Shown here in pieces: positions 34,357-42,182 of a stretch of DNA of 51,817 nt. The stretch is from contig JAOAAY010000005.1 in assembly GCA_026418615.1 (NCBI GenBank), forward strand, positions 1-51,817, in the 5' to 3' direction. The DNA comes from Candidatus Sumerlaeaceae bacterium. Lineage in GTDB: Bacteria > Sumerlaeota > Sumerlaeia > Sumerlaeales > Sumerlaeaceae. How positions within the stretch are numbered: the stretch's first letter is position 1; the number at the start of each line of letters is the position of its first letter. The position numbers were made by a program, and so were the translations under genes. The notes beneath the pieces are model-generated. The model was not told the origin of the DNA, did no database searches, and saw only the letters and a program-made list of their open reading frames with translations.

Positions 34357-35466
34357 TCATTGCCGGGGCGTGTACGATCCCTCCACAAACCGGTGCAAGT
34401 CGTCGTAGGCACCCCGTTCGGCCGGATCGGCTGAACGCGCCATCTTTGGCAGGTCGTTGGCGCCGAGGTAGTAAGCGCAGGCGGACTCCGTCATGTAACC
34501 GTATTTCACGCCACCGTCAAGGTAGTTACGCAGCCGGCGGTGGCGATCGCGCCCCACACTCACGATGTCGTGACCTTCGAGGTAATATTCGATCTCGATA
34601 CCCGCTCCGTGCTTGCACGCGTCGGCGGCGGCCCGATCCACGCCGCGGATGTCGCGGTAAAACATGTGGTTGGGCTGCAGAAAGGCCGCATCGAAGTAAA
34701 AGCCCCGTCCCGGGCCGAGGAGATTCACATTGAACGAACTGTAAAATGGGATCCAAAACAGCCGCTCGGAACCGCCTTGCATGTGGCGGTATAACTCTTT
34801 CATGACCCAATGGTCGTCCACATCCCAGGAGTATCGCAGAGACTCGTAGATCCAGTAAAAGCCCAACAGGTGCAGGTTGGGCAGCCGTGCGTCGCGCCAT
34901 CGCGAACGGGTCGCGGCCACAAACCATTGGCAGGCAGCCAGACGCTGCTCGCTGGCGCGGTCGAGGTTCTGGCCCGCCACACTGAAGTTCAGGGGTCGCC
35001 GTCCGCGCCCGCCGATAACGCCGAACAGCGACTGGTTTGGGTGCGGGTAAGGAATTGAGATGACCACATTGCGCGGGTGAGGCGGTCGGCCGAGGCGCTG
35101 CGTGGCCGTCGCCACGGCTTCATCAAGCAGATGGAGAACGCCGCCGCGGGCAAACAGACCGTCAAGCATCTGCGTCCAATCCTCAGCCGTGGCCGGGTTG
35201 GGCGCGACCACTGCATAGAAATCTCCCCTGCCGGCGCGCGTGGTACCGATGTTGACATCTGCGTAAATGAAATTGCCGGATGGCGCGCGCGGCGGCAGGA
35301 TCAGGAACGAATCGAAAAACCATGCGGTCGGTTTGCCCTTGGGCGATATGCGCGCGACCTGCGCGAGCAAATCCAACGGCGTCGGAGGCGCTGCCGGCGG
35401 CCAGCAAACGAGTTGTAAATGTCGCAAATAATGAAAATCGGGCTGGCCCGGAGCAAAGAACGGCAT
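34357..35466 (-). CDS. DUF4855 domain protein
   Basis: A 369-residue protein spanning essentially one DUF4855 domain. The recognisable pattern is TAWFFDSFLIL near the start, WTQMLDGLF, NVVISIPYPHPNQSLFGVI, then ERLAACQWFVAATRSRW, LPNLHLLGFYWIYESL, ERLFWIPFYSS, GFYFDAAFLQPNHMF and GIEIEYYLEGHD. It resembles glycoside-hydrolase-like barrels with many aromatic and acidic residues, but no catalytic activity is established for the domain. No signal peptide is seen, although family members are often exported or surface-linked. GAGG lies 9 bases before the ATG at 35466. Its stop is 11 bases from that of the convergent AAA+ gene. Confidence 0.82.
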   Translation of the reverse strand: MPFFAPGQPDFHYLRHLQLVCWPPAAPPTPLDLLAQVARISPKGKPTAWFFDSFLILPPRAPSGNFIYADVNIGTTRAGRGDFYAVVAPNPATAEDWTQMLDGLFARGGVLHLLDEAVATATQRLGRPPHPRNVVISIPYPHPNQSLFGVIGGRGRRPLNFSVAGQNLDRASEQRLAACQWFVAATRSRWRDARLPNLHLLGFYWIYESLRYSWDVDDHWVMKELYRHMQGGSERLFWIPFYSSFNVNLLGPGRGFYFDAAFLQPNHMFYRDIRGVDRAAADACKHGAGIEIEYYLEGHDIVSVGRDRHRRLRNYLDGGVKYGYMTESACAYYLGANDLPKMARSADPAERGAYDDLHRFVEGSYTPRQ

Positions 35467-35556
35467 AGCGGGTCCTCAGGCTGTAGGCAAAAAACAGATA
35501 TTAGCACCATCTATAGGACCCAAATGTCGCGTTTCGTTCAACCAAGAAAACGCAGG

Positions 35557-37002
35557 TCAAGCAGGGTCATGATCAGCACTGTCGTGACCCGGCCCAGGGT
35601 CGGGAGCCTTCTGCGGCAATAGGATGGTAAAGGTTGCTCGATTGCGCCCGTCGCTCTGCAAGTAAAGCCTGCCGCCGTGCTCCTCGATCAAGTGCCGTGT
35701 CATGGGCAATCCCAGTCCCGTGCCCTTGCTCCCTTTGGTCGTATAGAACAGCCGCCAGATATGAGGCTGCTCTTCCTTAGGGATGCCTGGGCCAGTGTCT
35801 TCGACGCTGACGACGACCCAGCGGTCTGAGCGCCGCTGTAGGCTTGGCGACAGCGTAATCTCACCGGGTGTGGCCTCGTAAACCGAGACGATGACCCGGC
35901 GGCCCCGATCGCACGAATCCACCGAGCAGACTGCGTCCACGGCGTTTTGGACGAGGTTCAGCACGGCGGTGAAAATCCGATCGGGGTCACCAAAACACAT
36001 GATCTCGCGGACGGCCTGAACCTCGATCTCGACGCCGTCTGCCTTGCATGTCTGGGCAAGCAGATCGACCGACCGCCGGACCAAATCATTGATACAAAAG
36101 AATTCTCGGACAGAACGCTGCTCGCGAGAGATGTCGAGCAGGTTGAGCACGAGATTGTTCAGCGTTTGTATGTTGCGGTTGAGCATGTCATGCCCTGCTT
36201 GAATGGTTTCCCGCCGGTCCTGCTCCAAGCCCGTGGCAATGATCCCAACCGCTCCGCGCACGCCGGTCAGGATGTTCTTGATGCTGTGGGAGATGCCCGC
36301 AATCACGGTACCTAACATGGCGAGACGCTCTTGATGGACCATACGATCGGTCGTGAGGCGGTCATGAATCATGAGCGCGCTCGCATGACCCACCAGCCAC
36401 GCGGCTTCAATTTGGTTGTCATCGAACGCAGGAAATTCCTGCGGTCGCCATAAAACCATGGTACCGATTGCCCTGCCGTGCGCGGCCATCGGAATGATGA
36501 GATTCGACCCGCTGCCAGCGGCTTGGTATGGGTCAACGCGGGCGCTGAGGAGTTCGGGCACTTGGGGACCCTGAATCACCCGGGGCAAACCATCCTTGAG
36601 AGCCTGCTGCACGGTCGGCGTCTCACCCGCAACGGGAATACCCACTCCCATCTTAAACCCCTGGCCTACCGATGAGGTGAGTGTCAGGAACGAAGGCCCT
36701 GTCTCGTCACACAAGCATAGAATTCCCTCCAGCGCATTGAGGAAACGGACCGAAGTAGCCAAAACACAGTTTGCAGCGGCCTCGAGGCTTAGACTCGAGT
36801 CCAACGCCGAGAAAAGGTCCGCCATGTAACCACAGTGGGAGCAACGAGGGCCGACCCGGGATGCAAGTCCAAGCGCGTCCGTTTGCGTCAAAATGAGCCT
36901 CTTTCGGGCTTCGGAAACTCGCCCAGCGACAATTAATCTTTTGTAGGCTCGCAGCAGTGCACAACGCAAACAGAAACAGCCGGATGGCCGGAGCCAAGCC
37001 AA
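35557..37002 (-). CDS. Soluble GAF-domain sensor histidine kinase
   Basis: A 481-residue histidine kinase without membrane helices. Residues 60-215 form a GAF-like sensor domain (LSLEAAANCVLATSVRFLNA, then IIPMAAHGRAIGTMVLW). The phospho-acceptor is H239 in AGISHSIKNILTGVRG. The ATPase domain has NLVQNAVDAV, VEDTGPGIP, LFYTTKGSKGTGLGLPMTRH and IEEHGGRLYL, the NtrB-like/HPK4 form. The TTG start at 37002 has AAAGG 6 bases upstream and adds an N-terminal segment with CLRC (11-14) and CSHC (54-57), possibly a zinc site; a later ATG at 36825 would remove it and has no ribosome site. No cognate response regulator is adjacent. It is divergent from the Ycf35-like gene, with about 115 bases between them. 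Confidence 0.85.
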   Translation of the reverse strand: MAWLRPSGCFCLRCALLRAYKRLIVAGRVSEARKRLILTQTDALGLASRVGPRCSHCGYMADLFSALDSSLSLEAAANCVLATSVRFLNALEGILCLCDETGPSFLTLTSSVGQGFKMGVGIPVAGETPTVQQALKDGLPRVIQGPQVPELLSARVDPYQAAGSGSNLIIPMAAHGRAIGTMVLWRPQEFPAFDDNQIEAAWLVGHASALMIHDRLTTDRMVHQERLAMLGTVIAGISHSIKNILTGVRGAVGIIATGLEQDRRETIQAGHDMLNRNIQTLNNLVLNLLDISREQRSVREFFCINDLVRRSVDLLAQTCKADGVEIEVQAVREIMCFGDPDRIFTAVLNLVQNAVDAVCSVDSCDRGRRVIVSVYEATPGEITLSPSLQRRSDRWVVVSVEDTGPGIPKEEQPHIWRLFYTTKGSKGTGLGLPMTRHLIEEHGGRLYLQSDGRNRATFTILLPQKAPDPGPGHDSADHDPA

Positions 37003-37117
37003 GTCTCGCCTTTGGTGTTGGAATGACTGCTGTCAGAGTCTGGTAGGGTCATCGCGATATCCAGCGAACAAGGCTTGGACGACAATGATCCTTTTGACAG
37101 AGCGTTACTAAGGTGTA

Positions 37118-37615
37118 TTGATCTGCCTGATGATCTTCGCCCTCACACCGACCGTCGGTTGGGCTCTGCCGTTAGTCTGGCCAGCCCTGCTCAGCGCCGC
37201 TGGCGCCCTTGGTTACAAACTCCTCACCTCCAGCGCGGATGACGCTCCGCTGCGGGGGCAACTCACCCGGGAGTTGAAAAACCTGCAACTGGTGACGATC
37301 CCGCTCGACCAAGTCATTCGCGATGTCGTTGCCGAGGAACTTGGGCGCGAGCAGGTCGTCCGATTTGTCCGCGGTGATGTGACGGTCGTGTTCAAACGCG
37401 ATACGCGCGGCAAGTTCAGTGTCGAGGTGATGGGGCCTGTCTCGATGCTGCGAAAGGACCTGGAGCATGCTGGCGAGGAGTTCGCCCGTTCGGTCGTCCA
37501 GCAATTTGCTTACAATAAAATGGCGCGCGAGATGGAGTTGCGCGGGGCATCGGTCGTGGGCGAGGAAGTGCGCGAAAACGGCGACATCGTCTTGAAACTG
37601 CGCCGCTGGGAGTGA
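37118..37615 (+). CDS. Membrane-anchored protein with Ycf35 (DUF1257)-like C-terminus
   Basis: A 165-residue protein of uncertain family. The first 35 residues contain one or two hydrophobic segments (MIFALTPTVGWALPLVWPAL, then LLSAAGALGYKLL), suggesting a membrane anchor. Residues 55-165 are charged and soluble. The end, RSVVQQFAYNKMAREMEL and GEEVRENGDIVLKLRRWE, resembles the C-terminal part of Ycf35/DUF1257 proteins, which commonly ends with a Gln/Tyr-rich helix followed by an acidic turn and RRW. The preceding VTVVFKRDTRGKFSVEV fits the beta strands of that family. Start: TTG 37118 has AAGG four bases before it; ATG 37130 is the alternative. The partner-family Ycf46-like ATPase gene is 2.8 kb upstream. 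The family assignment is inference. Confidence 0.6.
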   Translation: MICLMIFALTPTVGWALPLVWPALLSAAGALGYKLLTSSADDAPLRGQLTRELKNLQLVTIPLDQVIRDVVAEELGREQVVRFVRGDVTVVFKRDTRGKFSVEVMGPVSMLRKDLEHAGEEFARSVVQQFAYNKMAREMELRGASVVGEEVRENGDIVLKLRRWE

Positions 37616-37630
37616 TCCGCCGCCCCCCGG

Positions 37631-38548
37631 TCAGAATTTCACCCCGGTCATCGCAATGCCAGACATGATGCGCTTCTGAAAGAGCGCGAACAGCGTCAGC
37701 GGCGGCAGGCTTGCAATCATGAGGGCCGCCAAAACCTTGTTCTTCCCAATGTCGCCCTGCAAATCATACTGATAAAGGTGCAACATGATGGTCTTCCATT
37801 GGTTATCATTGATGACCAGGAGCGGCCACAGAAAATCATTCCATGTCCCCATGAACGAAAAAATGGAGACGACGGCAAACACCGAGTACGACAGCGGCAG
37901 AACGATGCGCCAGAGGATGCCGGCCTCGCTGGCGCCGTCTATGCGCGCCGCCTCGACAAGGGAAGTGGGAATATCGTCAAAGAAACTTTTGAACAAAAAG
38001 ATGTTAAACGCGCTTACGCCGGCCGGCAGGATGATGGCCGGATAGCCGGCGAAGACTTGCATGAGGTTCCAGCCGACCAGCGGCAGGTCGCGCACCGTGA
38101 GAAATAGCGGCACCAGATAGGCTTGGAACGGCACCATGAGCGTCATGAAGAAAAGCAGCAGCAGGAGCCACTTGCACGGCGTGCGAAGTTTGGAGAGCGC
38201 GTAACCGGCCATCGCCGATGGTACAATGGCCGCCACCCAGCAGCCCACCGCGAGCAAAAAGGTATTCCAGAAATATCGCACAAACTGGCTGCCGCCAAAA
38301 ACTTCGGCATAAACTCCCCATTGCCATTCCCACGGCCGGGCGGCGGGTTTGGGCAGGAAGGTGGGCGGGTAGCCGAAGATCTCCGAGGTCGGTTTGAGCG
38401 CGCTGAGAAATCCCCAGAGCAACGGCACAACCGTTGTCACCGCACCAAGACACAAAACGCTGAAAACCAGCCAATACAGGATGCGCGTACGCGTCGAACG
38501 CAGATCCACATCGGAAACGAGCGTGCGAGCGCGGTCGGTCGTGGCCAT
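37631..38548 (-). CDS. Carbohydrate ABC transporter permease, MalG type
   Basis: A 305-residue inner-membrane permease with six predicted helices. The cytosolic EAA loop that contacts the ATPase is EAARIDGASEAGILWRIVLP, the standard CUT1 pattern, and AVVSIFSFMGTWNDFLWPLL is the conserved segment after it. The C-terminal LFALFQKRIMSGIAMTGVKF end is typical of MalG-like subunits. The long N-terminal periplasmic region (PPTFLPKPAARPWEW) is also usual. It begins two bases after the stop of the MalF-type gene. No binding protein, ATPase or glycosidase gene adjoins, so the substrate is unknown and a shared MsmK-like ATPase is probably used. Confidence 0.92.
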   Translation of the reverse strand: MATTDRARTLVSDVDLRSTRTRILYWLVFSVLCLGAVTTVVPLLWGFLSALKPTSEIFGYPPTFLPKPAARPWEWQWGVYAEVFGGSQFVRYFWNTFLLAVGCWVAAIVPSAMAGYALSKLRTPCKWLLLLLFFMTLMVPFQAYLVPLFLTVRDLPLVGWNLMQVFAGYPAIILPAGVSAFNIFLFKSFFDDIPTSLVEAARIDGASEAGILWRIVLPLSYSVFAVVSIFSFMGTWNDFLWPLLVINDNQWKTIMLHLYQYDLQGDIGKNKVLAALMIASLPPLTLFALFQKRIMSGIAMTGVKF

Positions 38549-38550
38549 CG

Positions 38551-39483
38551 TCAGCGCCCTAACCTTTTCGTGACACGGCTGTAAATCACGGTGAGGCCGA
38601 CCAGCACGAGGAACAGCAGCAGCCCCATGGCCGAGGCTTGACCGTAGTTGTACTCGCGCAGCAGTTTGTCATAAATATACATGAGCACCGTGTAAGTGCC
38701 CCGTGCGGGGCCGCCTTGGGTCATGATGAACGGCTCGGTAAACACCTGGAAAGTGCCGATGATCTGCAGGATTGCCAGGATGAGCATCACGGGCAGGATC
38801 TGGGGCAGCGTAATGTGGCGGATGCGCTGCCGGATGCTTGCGCCGTCGAGTTCGGCCGCCTCGTACAGTTCCTGCGGCACGCTCTGCAGCGCAGCGAGGT
38901 AGATGATCATGGTGGCCCCCGCCCCCTTCCAAGTCGCCATCAGGACAAGTCCCAGCATGGCCGTTCCCTTGTTGATCAGCCACCCGACGGGCTCGAGCCC
39001 CACCCAACGGAACACGCTGTCGAGCAACCCCTCCTCCGGCGTGTAAATGTATTTCCACATGATGGTCACCACGACCAAGGGCAAAACAGCGGGTATGTAG
39101 TAGGCAATTCGGAAAAACGAATTGCCGTGGCGCATCTCGTTGATGGCGATCGCGAGGAAAACGGGCAGGAAATACCCGACAATCAGCCCCAAAACAACAA
39201 ACAGAATAACATTAAACCATGCCGTGGCCGCAATGTCCGCATCCACGATGAGGACCTGGCGGAAATTCTCCAAACCTACCCAGCGCGACGGTACGGACGG
39301 ATCGAGGCTGTAGTCCTGAAACGAAATGATGAAAGTCTGAAGAATGGGCCACCAACTGAACAGGGAGAACAGCAGCAGGGCGGGGAGAAGAAACGCCAGT
39401 CCCAAACCGTAGCGGCGCAGAGGAACAACGAATCCTCGCCGCGCTCCGGCAGGTGTGCGTCTGGCGACAGTCTGAACTTTCAT
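38551..39483 (-). CDS. Carbohydrate ABC transporter permease, MalF type
   Basis: A 310-residue inner-membrane permease with six predicted helices (first LGLAFLLPALLLFSLFSWWP). The EAA loop is EAAELDGASIRQRIRHITLP, followed by PVMLILAILQIIGTFQVFTE, the CUT1 pattern. The FIISFQDYSLDPSVPSRWVG segment after helix 1 is the usual extracytoplasmic loop of MalF/UgpA-like proteins. ATG 39483 is chosen; TTG 39492 would add three residues and neither has a strong ribosome site. This gene is first in its transcript, with the MalG-type gene following at once. The operon appears to hold only the two permeases. Confidence 0.92.
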   Translation of the reverse strand: MKVQTVARRTPAGARRGFVVPLRRYGLGLAFLLPALLLFSLFSWWPILQTFIISFQDYSLDPSVPSRWVGLENFRQVLIVDADIAATAWFNVILFVVLGLIVGYFLPVFLAIAINEMRHGNSFFRIAYYIPAVLPLVVVTIMWKYIYTPEEGLLDSVFRWVGLEPVGWLINKGTAMLGLVLMATWKGAGATMIIYLAALQSVPQELYEAAELDGASIRQRIRHITLPQILPVMLILAILQIIGTFQVFTEPFIMTQGGPARGTYTVLMYIYDKLLREYNYGQASAMGLLLFLVLVGLTVIYSRVTKRLGR

Positions 39484-39615
39484 CGGCGTCAACCCCGCTT
39501 GGCTAACTGAAAACGCTTGCGTGGCAATCGAAAAACGAGGGTGTCGCTCAGCCCGTTGCCAACACTTGCAACAAATACGCTTGTGGCGCGAGAGTTGCTT
39601 TCAAAGACTCTTGTT

Positions 39616-40329
39616 ATGTCACGAGTTCGTCTCATCGTCCGAACCCTTTCCGTGTGCGCTGCCGGTGCCCTGCTCGGGGGCAGCAGCCTCACGGCGTGGG
39701 CCGACCATGCTTTGACTCAGGACGGTACGGGACTTTTCAATGTAAGCGTCGAAGCCACCCACACGACTTGGGCCCGTATGCTGACCGTGCGCCATCGGCC
39801 CGAGAGTTTTAGTTACGAGTTTGATACCGGCCAATTGCTGCCGCTGCGCGGCAAGAGCAGTGTGCGCTGGATCATGGATTACATCTCCACCTCGACCATG
39901 GTGGGGCGCGAGGGGGCACGCGAGATCATGCTGGCCCGAGGATGGCATCGTCACCAACCGCCTCCCCCCATTGTCATCCATACCCCGACGCCGACGCCCG
40001 TCCCGACCCCCACACCGGTGCCAACGCCAACCCCCGACCCGAGCACGATTGCCGATCCGAGTCTGCCAATCGAGGAGCGGGTGCGCGAGCAGATGAACAT
40101 TTTTATTGGGCAACAGCAGGACCTGGCCGGGCAGATGCGCCTGGCTCGCCAATTTGGTCAGGTGACGCCCGAAGAGGAGAAAAAGCGCCGACTGGCCCTG
40201 CTGGATCAGCAAATCGGAATTTTCCGCGACCTTTATGCGAACGACGAGGCCGTCACGCACGCGCTGAATATTCTGAGGGGGCAGCGGGAACATGTGGTGA
40301 CGACAGGCCGGTTTCGCAGCGAGGATTGA
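39616..40329 (+). CDS. Secreted hypothetical protein with Pro/Thr repeat linker
   Basis: A 237-residue protein of unknown function. The N-terminus (MSRVRLIVRTLSVCAAGALL, ending near SSLTAWA) is a signal peptide. Residues 35-110 form a small domain without a recognised family (GTGLFNVSVEATHTTWARML). Next comes a repetitive linker of alternating Thr-Pro and Val-Pro units (about 125-150), typical of extracytoplasmic spacers. The tail (155-237) is helical and charged (EERVREQMNIFIGQQQDLAGQ, then GRFRSED) and could form a coiled coil. No clear Shine-Dalgarno precedes the ATG. It lies 74 bases upstream of infA on the same strand, but a link to the ribosomal operon is unlikely. Confidence 0.7.
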   Translation: MSRVRLIVRTLSVCAAGALLGGSSLTAWADHALTQDGTGLFNVSVEATHTTWARMLTVRHRPESFSYEFDTGQLLPLRGKSSVRWIMDYISTSTMVGREGAREIMLARGWHRHQPPPPIVIHTPTPTPVPTPTPVPTPTPDPSTIADPSLPIEERVREQMNIFIGQQQDLAGQMRLARQFGQVTPEEEKKRRLALLDQQIGIFRDLYANDEAVTHALNILRGQREHVVTTGRFRSED

Positions 40330-40403
40330 CGCACGGCGCGCGCCGTCCCGGCAGCGGTGAATGAATCGCGCAACCCCCTGTATGCAAGGCTGGTTTGCCA
40401 ACT

Positions 40404-40682
40404 ATGGCGTACGAGAGAACCAAGACCAAGAAAGCACTCGCCGGCGGTCAGAGACCTGCCCGTCAGGCGAAGGATAAGGGCATTGAACTCGAGGGCACTG
40501 TCATTGAGCCGCTGCCAAACTGCATGTTCCGCGTGGAGTTGCAGAACGGCCTGAAGGTTCTGGCCCATGTGTCCGGCAAAATGCGCATGCATTTCATCCG
40601 CATCCTCGCCGGAGACAAGGTCATGGTGGAATTGTCGCCGTACGACCTGAGCCGGGGACGCATCACCTACCGGTTCAAGTAG
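40404..40682 (+). CDS. infA: Translation initiation factor IF-1, N-terminally extended
   Basis: A 92-residue S1-domain protein that binds the ribosomal A site during initiation. The OB fold starts near residue 27: [20 protein letters not shown], then [20 protein letters not shown] and [18 protein letters not shown], all as in E. coli IF-1 (72 residues). The extra 20 N-terminal residues ([20 protein letters not shown]) are Lys/Arg-rich and not normally present. An in-frame TTG at 40395 would add three more; the ATG at 40404 is preferred. It opens the alpha operon and is followed by rpmJ, the usual neighbour. Confidence 0.95.
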   Translation: MAYERTKTKKALAGGQRPARQAKDKGIELEGTVIEPLPNCMFRVELQNGLKVLAHVSGKMRMHFIRILAGDKVMVELSPYDLSRGRITYRFK

Positions 40683-40739
40683 AGGGGGCCAGCCAGACGG
40701 GGTTCGCACCCGCGGACTCATGGGGAAAAACAGGAGATC

Positions 40740-40853
40740 ATGAAAGTACGCGCATCTGTAAAACCGATTTGTAACAAGTGCAAGATGATCAAGCGTAAAG
40801 GTGTCATCCGCATCATCTGCATCAATCCCAAGCACAAACAAAGGCAGGGGTAA
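40740..40853 (+). CDS. rpmJ: 50S ribosomal protein L36
   Basis: A 37-residue gene easily missed by length cut-offs. It reads [20 protein letters not shown] then [17 protein letters not shown]. The zinc ribbon is complete (C11, C14, C27, H32), so this is the C+ form. GGAG lies 5 bases before the ATG. It sits between infA and rpsM, its canonical place, with rpsM starting 6 bases after the stop. Confidence 0.97.
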   Translation: MKVRASVKPICNKCKMIKRKGVIRIICINPKHKQRQG

Positions 40854-40859
40854 GCGCTC

Positions 40860-41237
40860 ATGGCCCGAATTGCCGGCATCGACCTGCCCCGCGAAAAGCG
40901 CATTGATATCGGCCTGCGTTACATCTACGGCATTGGCCCGACGACTTCCAACCAAATTCTGGCGCAACTCGGCATCAATCCCGCCAAGCGCGTCCGCGAC
41001 CTGGACGAGGCGGAGGTTGGCCGGCTCAACACTTATATTACCAACCACTTTAAGGTGGAGGGTGATCTGCGGCGCGAAGTGGCGCAAAACATCAAGAGAT
41101 TGATGGACATCGGCTGCTATCGCGGCCTGCGTCACCGCAAGGGTCTGCCCGTTCGCGGGCAGCGCACGCGCACCAATGGCCGCACCCGCAAGGGCCCGCG
41201 CAAGACCGTTGGTGCCAAGAAGAAAGAAACGAAGTAA
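40860..41237 (+). CDS. rpsM: 30S ribosomal protein S13
   Basis: A 125-residue small-subunit head protein contacting L5/L31 and tRNA. The N-terminus [20 protein letters not shown] and the YIYGIG and [12 protein letters not shown] helix-hairpin segments are standard, as is the basic tail [18 protein letters not shown]. The start directly follows rpmJ, and rpsK begins 26 bases after the stop. Ordinary copy with no unusual features. Confidence 0.98.
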   Translation: MARIAGIDLPREKRIDIGLRYIYGIGPTTSNQILAQLGINPAKRVRDLDEAEVGRLNTYITNHFKVEGDLRREVAQNIKRLMDIGCYRGLRHRKGLPVRGQRTRTNGRTRKGPRKTVGAKKKETK

Positions 41238-41263
41238 TCCGAGGCAGGCGGGATCCGTAATCC

Positions 41264-41677
41264 ATGGCTGAGAAGAAAACCCAAAAGTCCGGCGCACAGG
41301 CCGGCAAAACCAAGAAAAAGGTTCGCAAAAGCGTTTCCGCCGGTATTGTCCATTTGCTGGCGACATTCAACAACACGCATGTCACCATTACGGACAAGCA
41401 GGGCAATACGATCTCGTGGGCGTCGAGCGGCACGGTCGGCTTCAAGGGGTCGCGCAAGAGCACGCCTTTCGCCGCCCAGTTGGCTGCCGAGCAGAGCGCC
41501 CGCAAGGCCATGGAACACGGCCTCAAGACCGTCGAGGTGTATGTGAACGGTCCCGGCAGTGGCCGCGAGGCCGCCATTCGGAGCCTGCAGGCCGTCGGCC
41601 TTGAGATCACCATCATCAAGGATGTCACGCCTATCCCTCACAACGGTTGTCGCCCGCCCAAGCGCCGGCGAGTCTGA
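41264..41677 (+). CDS. rpsK: 30S ribosomal protein S11
   Basis: A 137-residue platform protein. Core segments are [53 protein letters not shown] and the end [18 protein letters not shown], all canonical. The first 22 residues are a Lys-rich extension of normal size. It is followed, unusually, by a small membrane-protein gene rather than directly by rpsD. Confidence 0.98.
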   Translation: MAEKKTQKSGAQAGKTKKKVRKSVSAGIVHLLATFNNTHVTITDKQGNTISWASSGTVGFKGSRKSTPFAAQLAAEQSARKAMEHGLKTVEVYVNGPGSGREAAIRSLQAVGLEITIIKDVTPIPHNGCRPPKRRRV

Positions 41678-41728
41678 TCTGGACCATGGCTGATTGTCGG
41701 ATCGTGGTCGGTTGAAGAAACGAGGGGG

Positions 41729-41986
41729 ATGAGCGTAATAAGCGTTTTTGGGGTTCTTGTTGTTGTCTGTGCGGTAAGCCTTCTGGTGTTTCGCCGGCGT
41801 CCGCTCGGCACTGTGTCCCGTGTTGTTCTCGCCGGGGTGGCTGTCGCCTTGGTTTTGGCGGAGCCGCTGCGGTCGGGCAATATGGGTACAGACGACTTGG
41901 TGCTGGCAGGCTTGGTCGCACTGGTTTTAGCGGCTGGTATTTGGCGGTTGCACAACGCCACTGCCCGGCCGGACACCCCCAAGTAA
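41729..41986 (+). CDS. Small hydrophobic protein inserted in the alpha operon
   Basis: An 85-residue protein with three hydrophobic segments: about 2-21 (VISVFGVLVVVCAVSLLVF), 31-47 (RVVLAGVAVALVLAEPL) and 55-72 (DLVLAGLVALVLAAGIW), joined by the basic turn RRRPLG and a short polar loop. It ends with a polar tail. I recognise no family. The start ATG is directly preceded by GAGGGGG, a strong but very close ribosome site. It lies in the same direction between rpsK (51 bases) and rpsD (196 bases), a place that normally holds no membrane gene. Codon use is GC-rich like the neighbours, so recent transfer is not indicated. It is probably a genuine lineage-specific inner-membrane protein, although a structured leader with chance coding cannot be fully excluded. 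Confidence 0.6.
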   Translation: MSVISVFGVLVVVCAVSLLVFRRRPLGTVSRVVLAGVAVALVLAEPLRSGNMGTDDLVLAGLVALVLAAGIWRLHNATARPDTPK

Positions 41987-42032
41987 AGAAGTTTTCGGGA
42001 AGAAGGCGTTCCTTTGAAACAAGCACAGTTTC

Positions 42033-42145
42033 GCCCCCGATCCGGTCCGCCTTGCGGCTGCGGCCAGATCCCGGGGGCGCTCTGTCACGCCGTAAACCGA
42101 AAGAGCCGCGGCGGCCTGCAAGGTCGCCGGGGTTCACCCGCGGCT
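42033..42145 (+). promoter_or_regulatory. Structured leader of rpsD
   Basis: Two GC-rich hairpins precede rpsD. The first pairs GCCCCCG (42033-42039) with CGGGGGC (42072-42078), enclosing further partly paired sequence. The second pairs AGCCGCGG (42104-42111) with CCGCGGCT (42138-42145), with an alternative CCGCGG at about 42151 that could compete for the first strand. The competing partners suggest a switch, as expected for a site where S4 represses its own operon; no T-run suggests otherwise. S4 autoregulation is known in E. coli and Bacillus, but I cannot match the sequence to those leaders. Confidence 0.45.
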
Positions 42146-42182
42146 GATTCCGCGGCAAGACAGGAAGGAGAAAGGATAGAGC

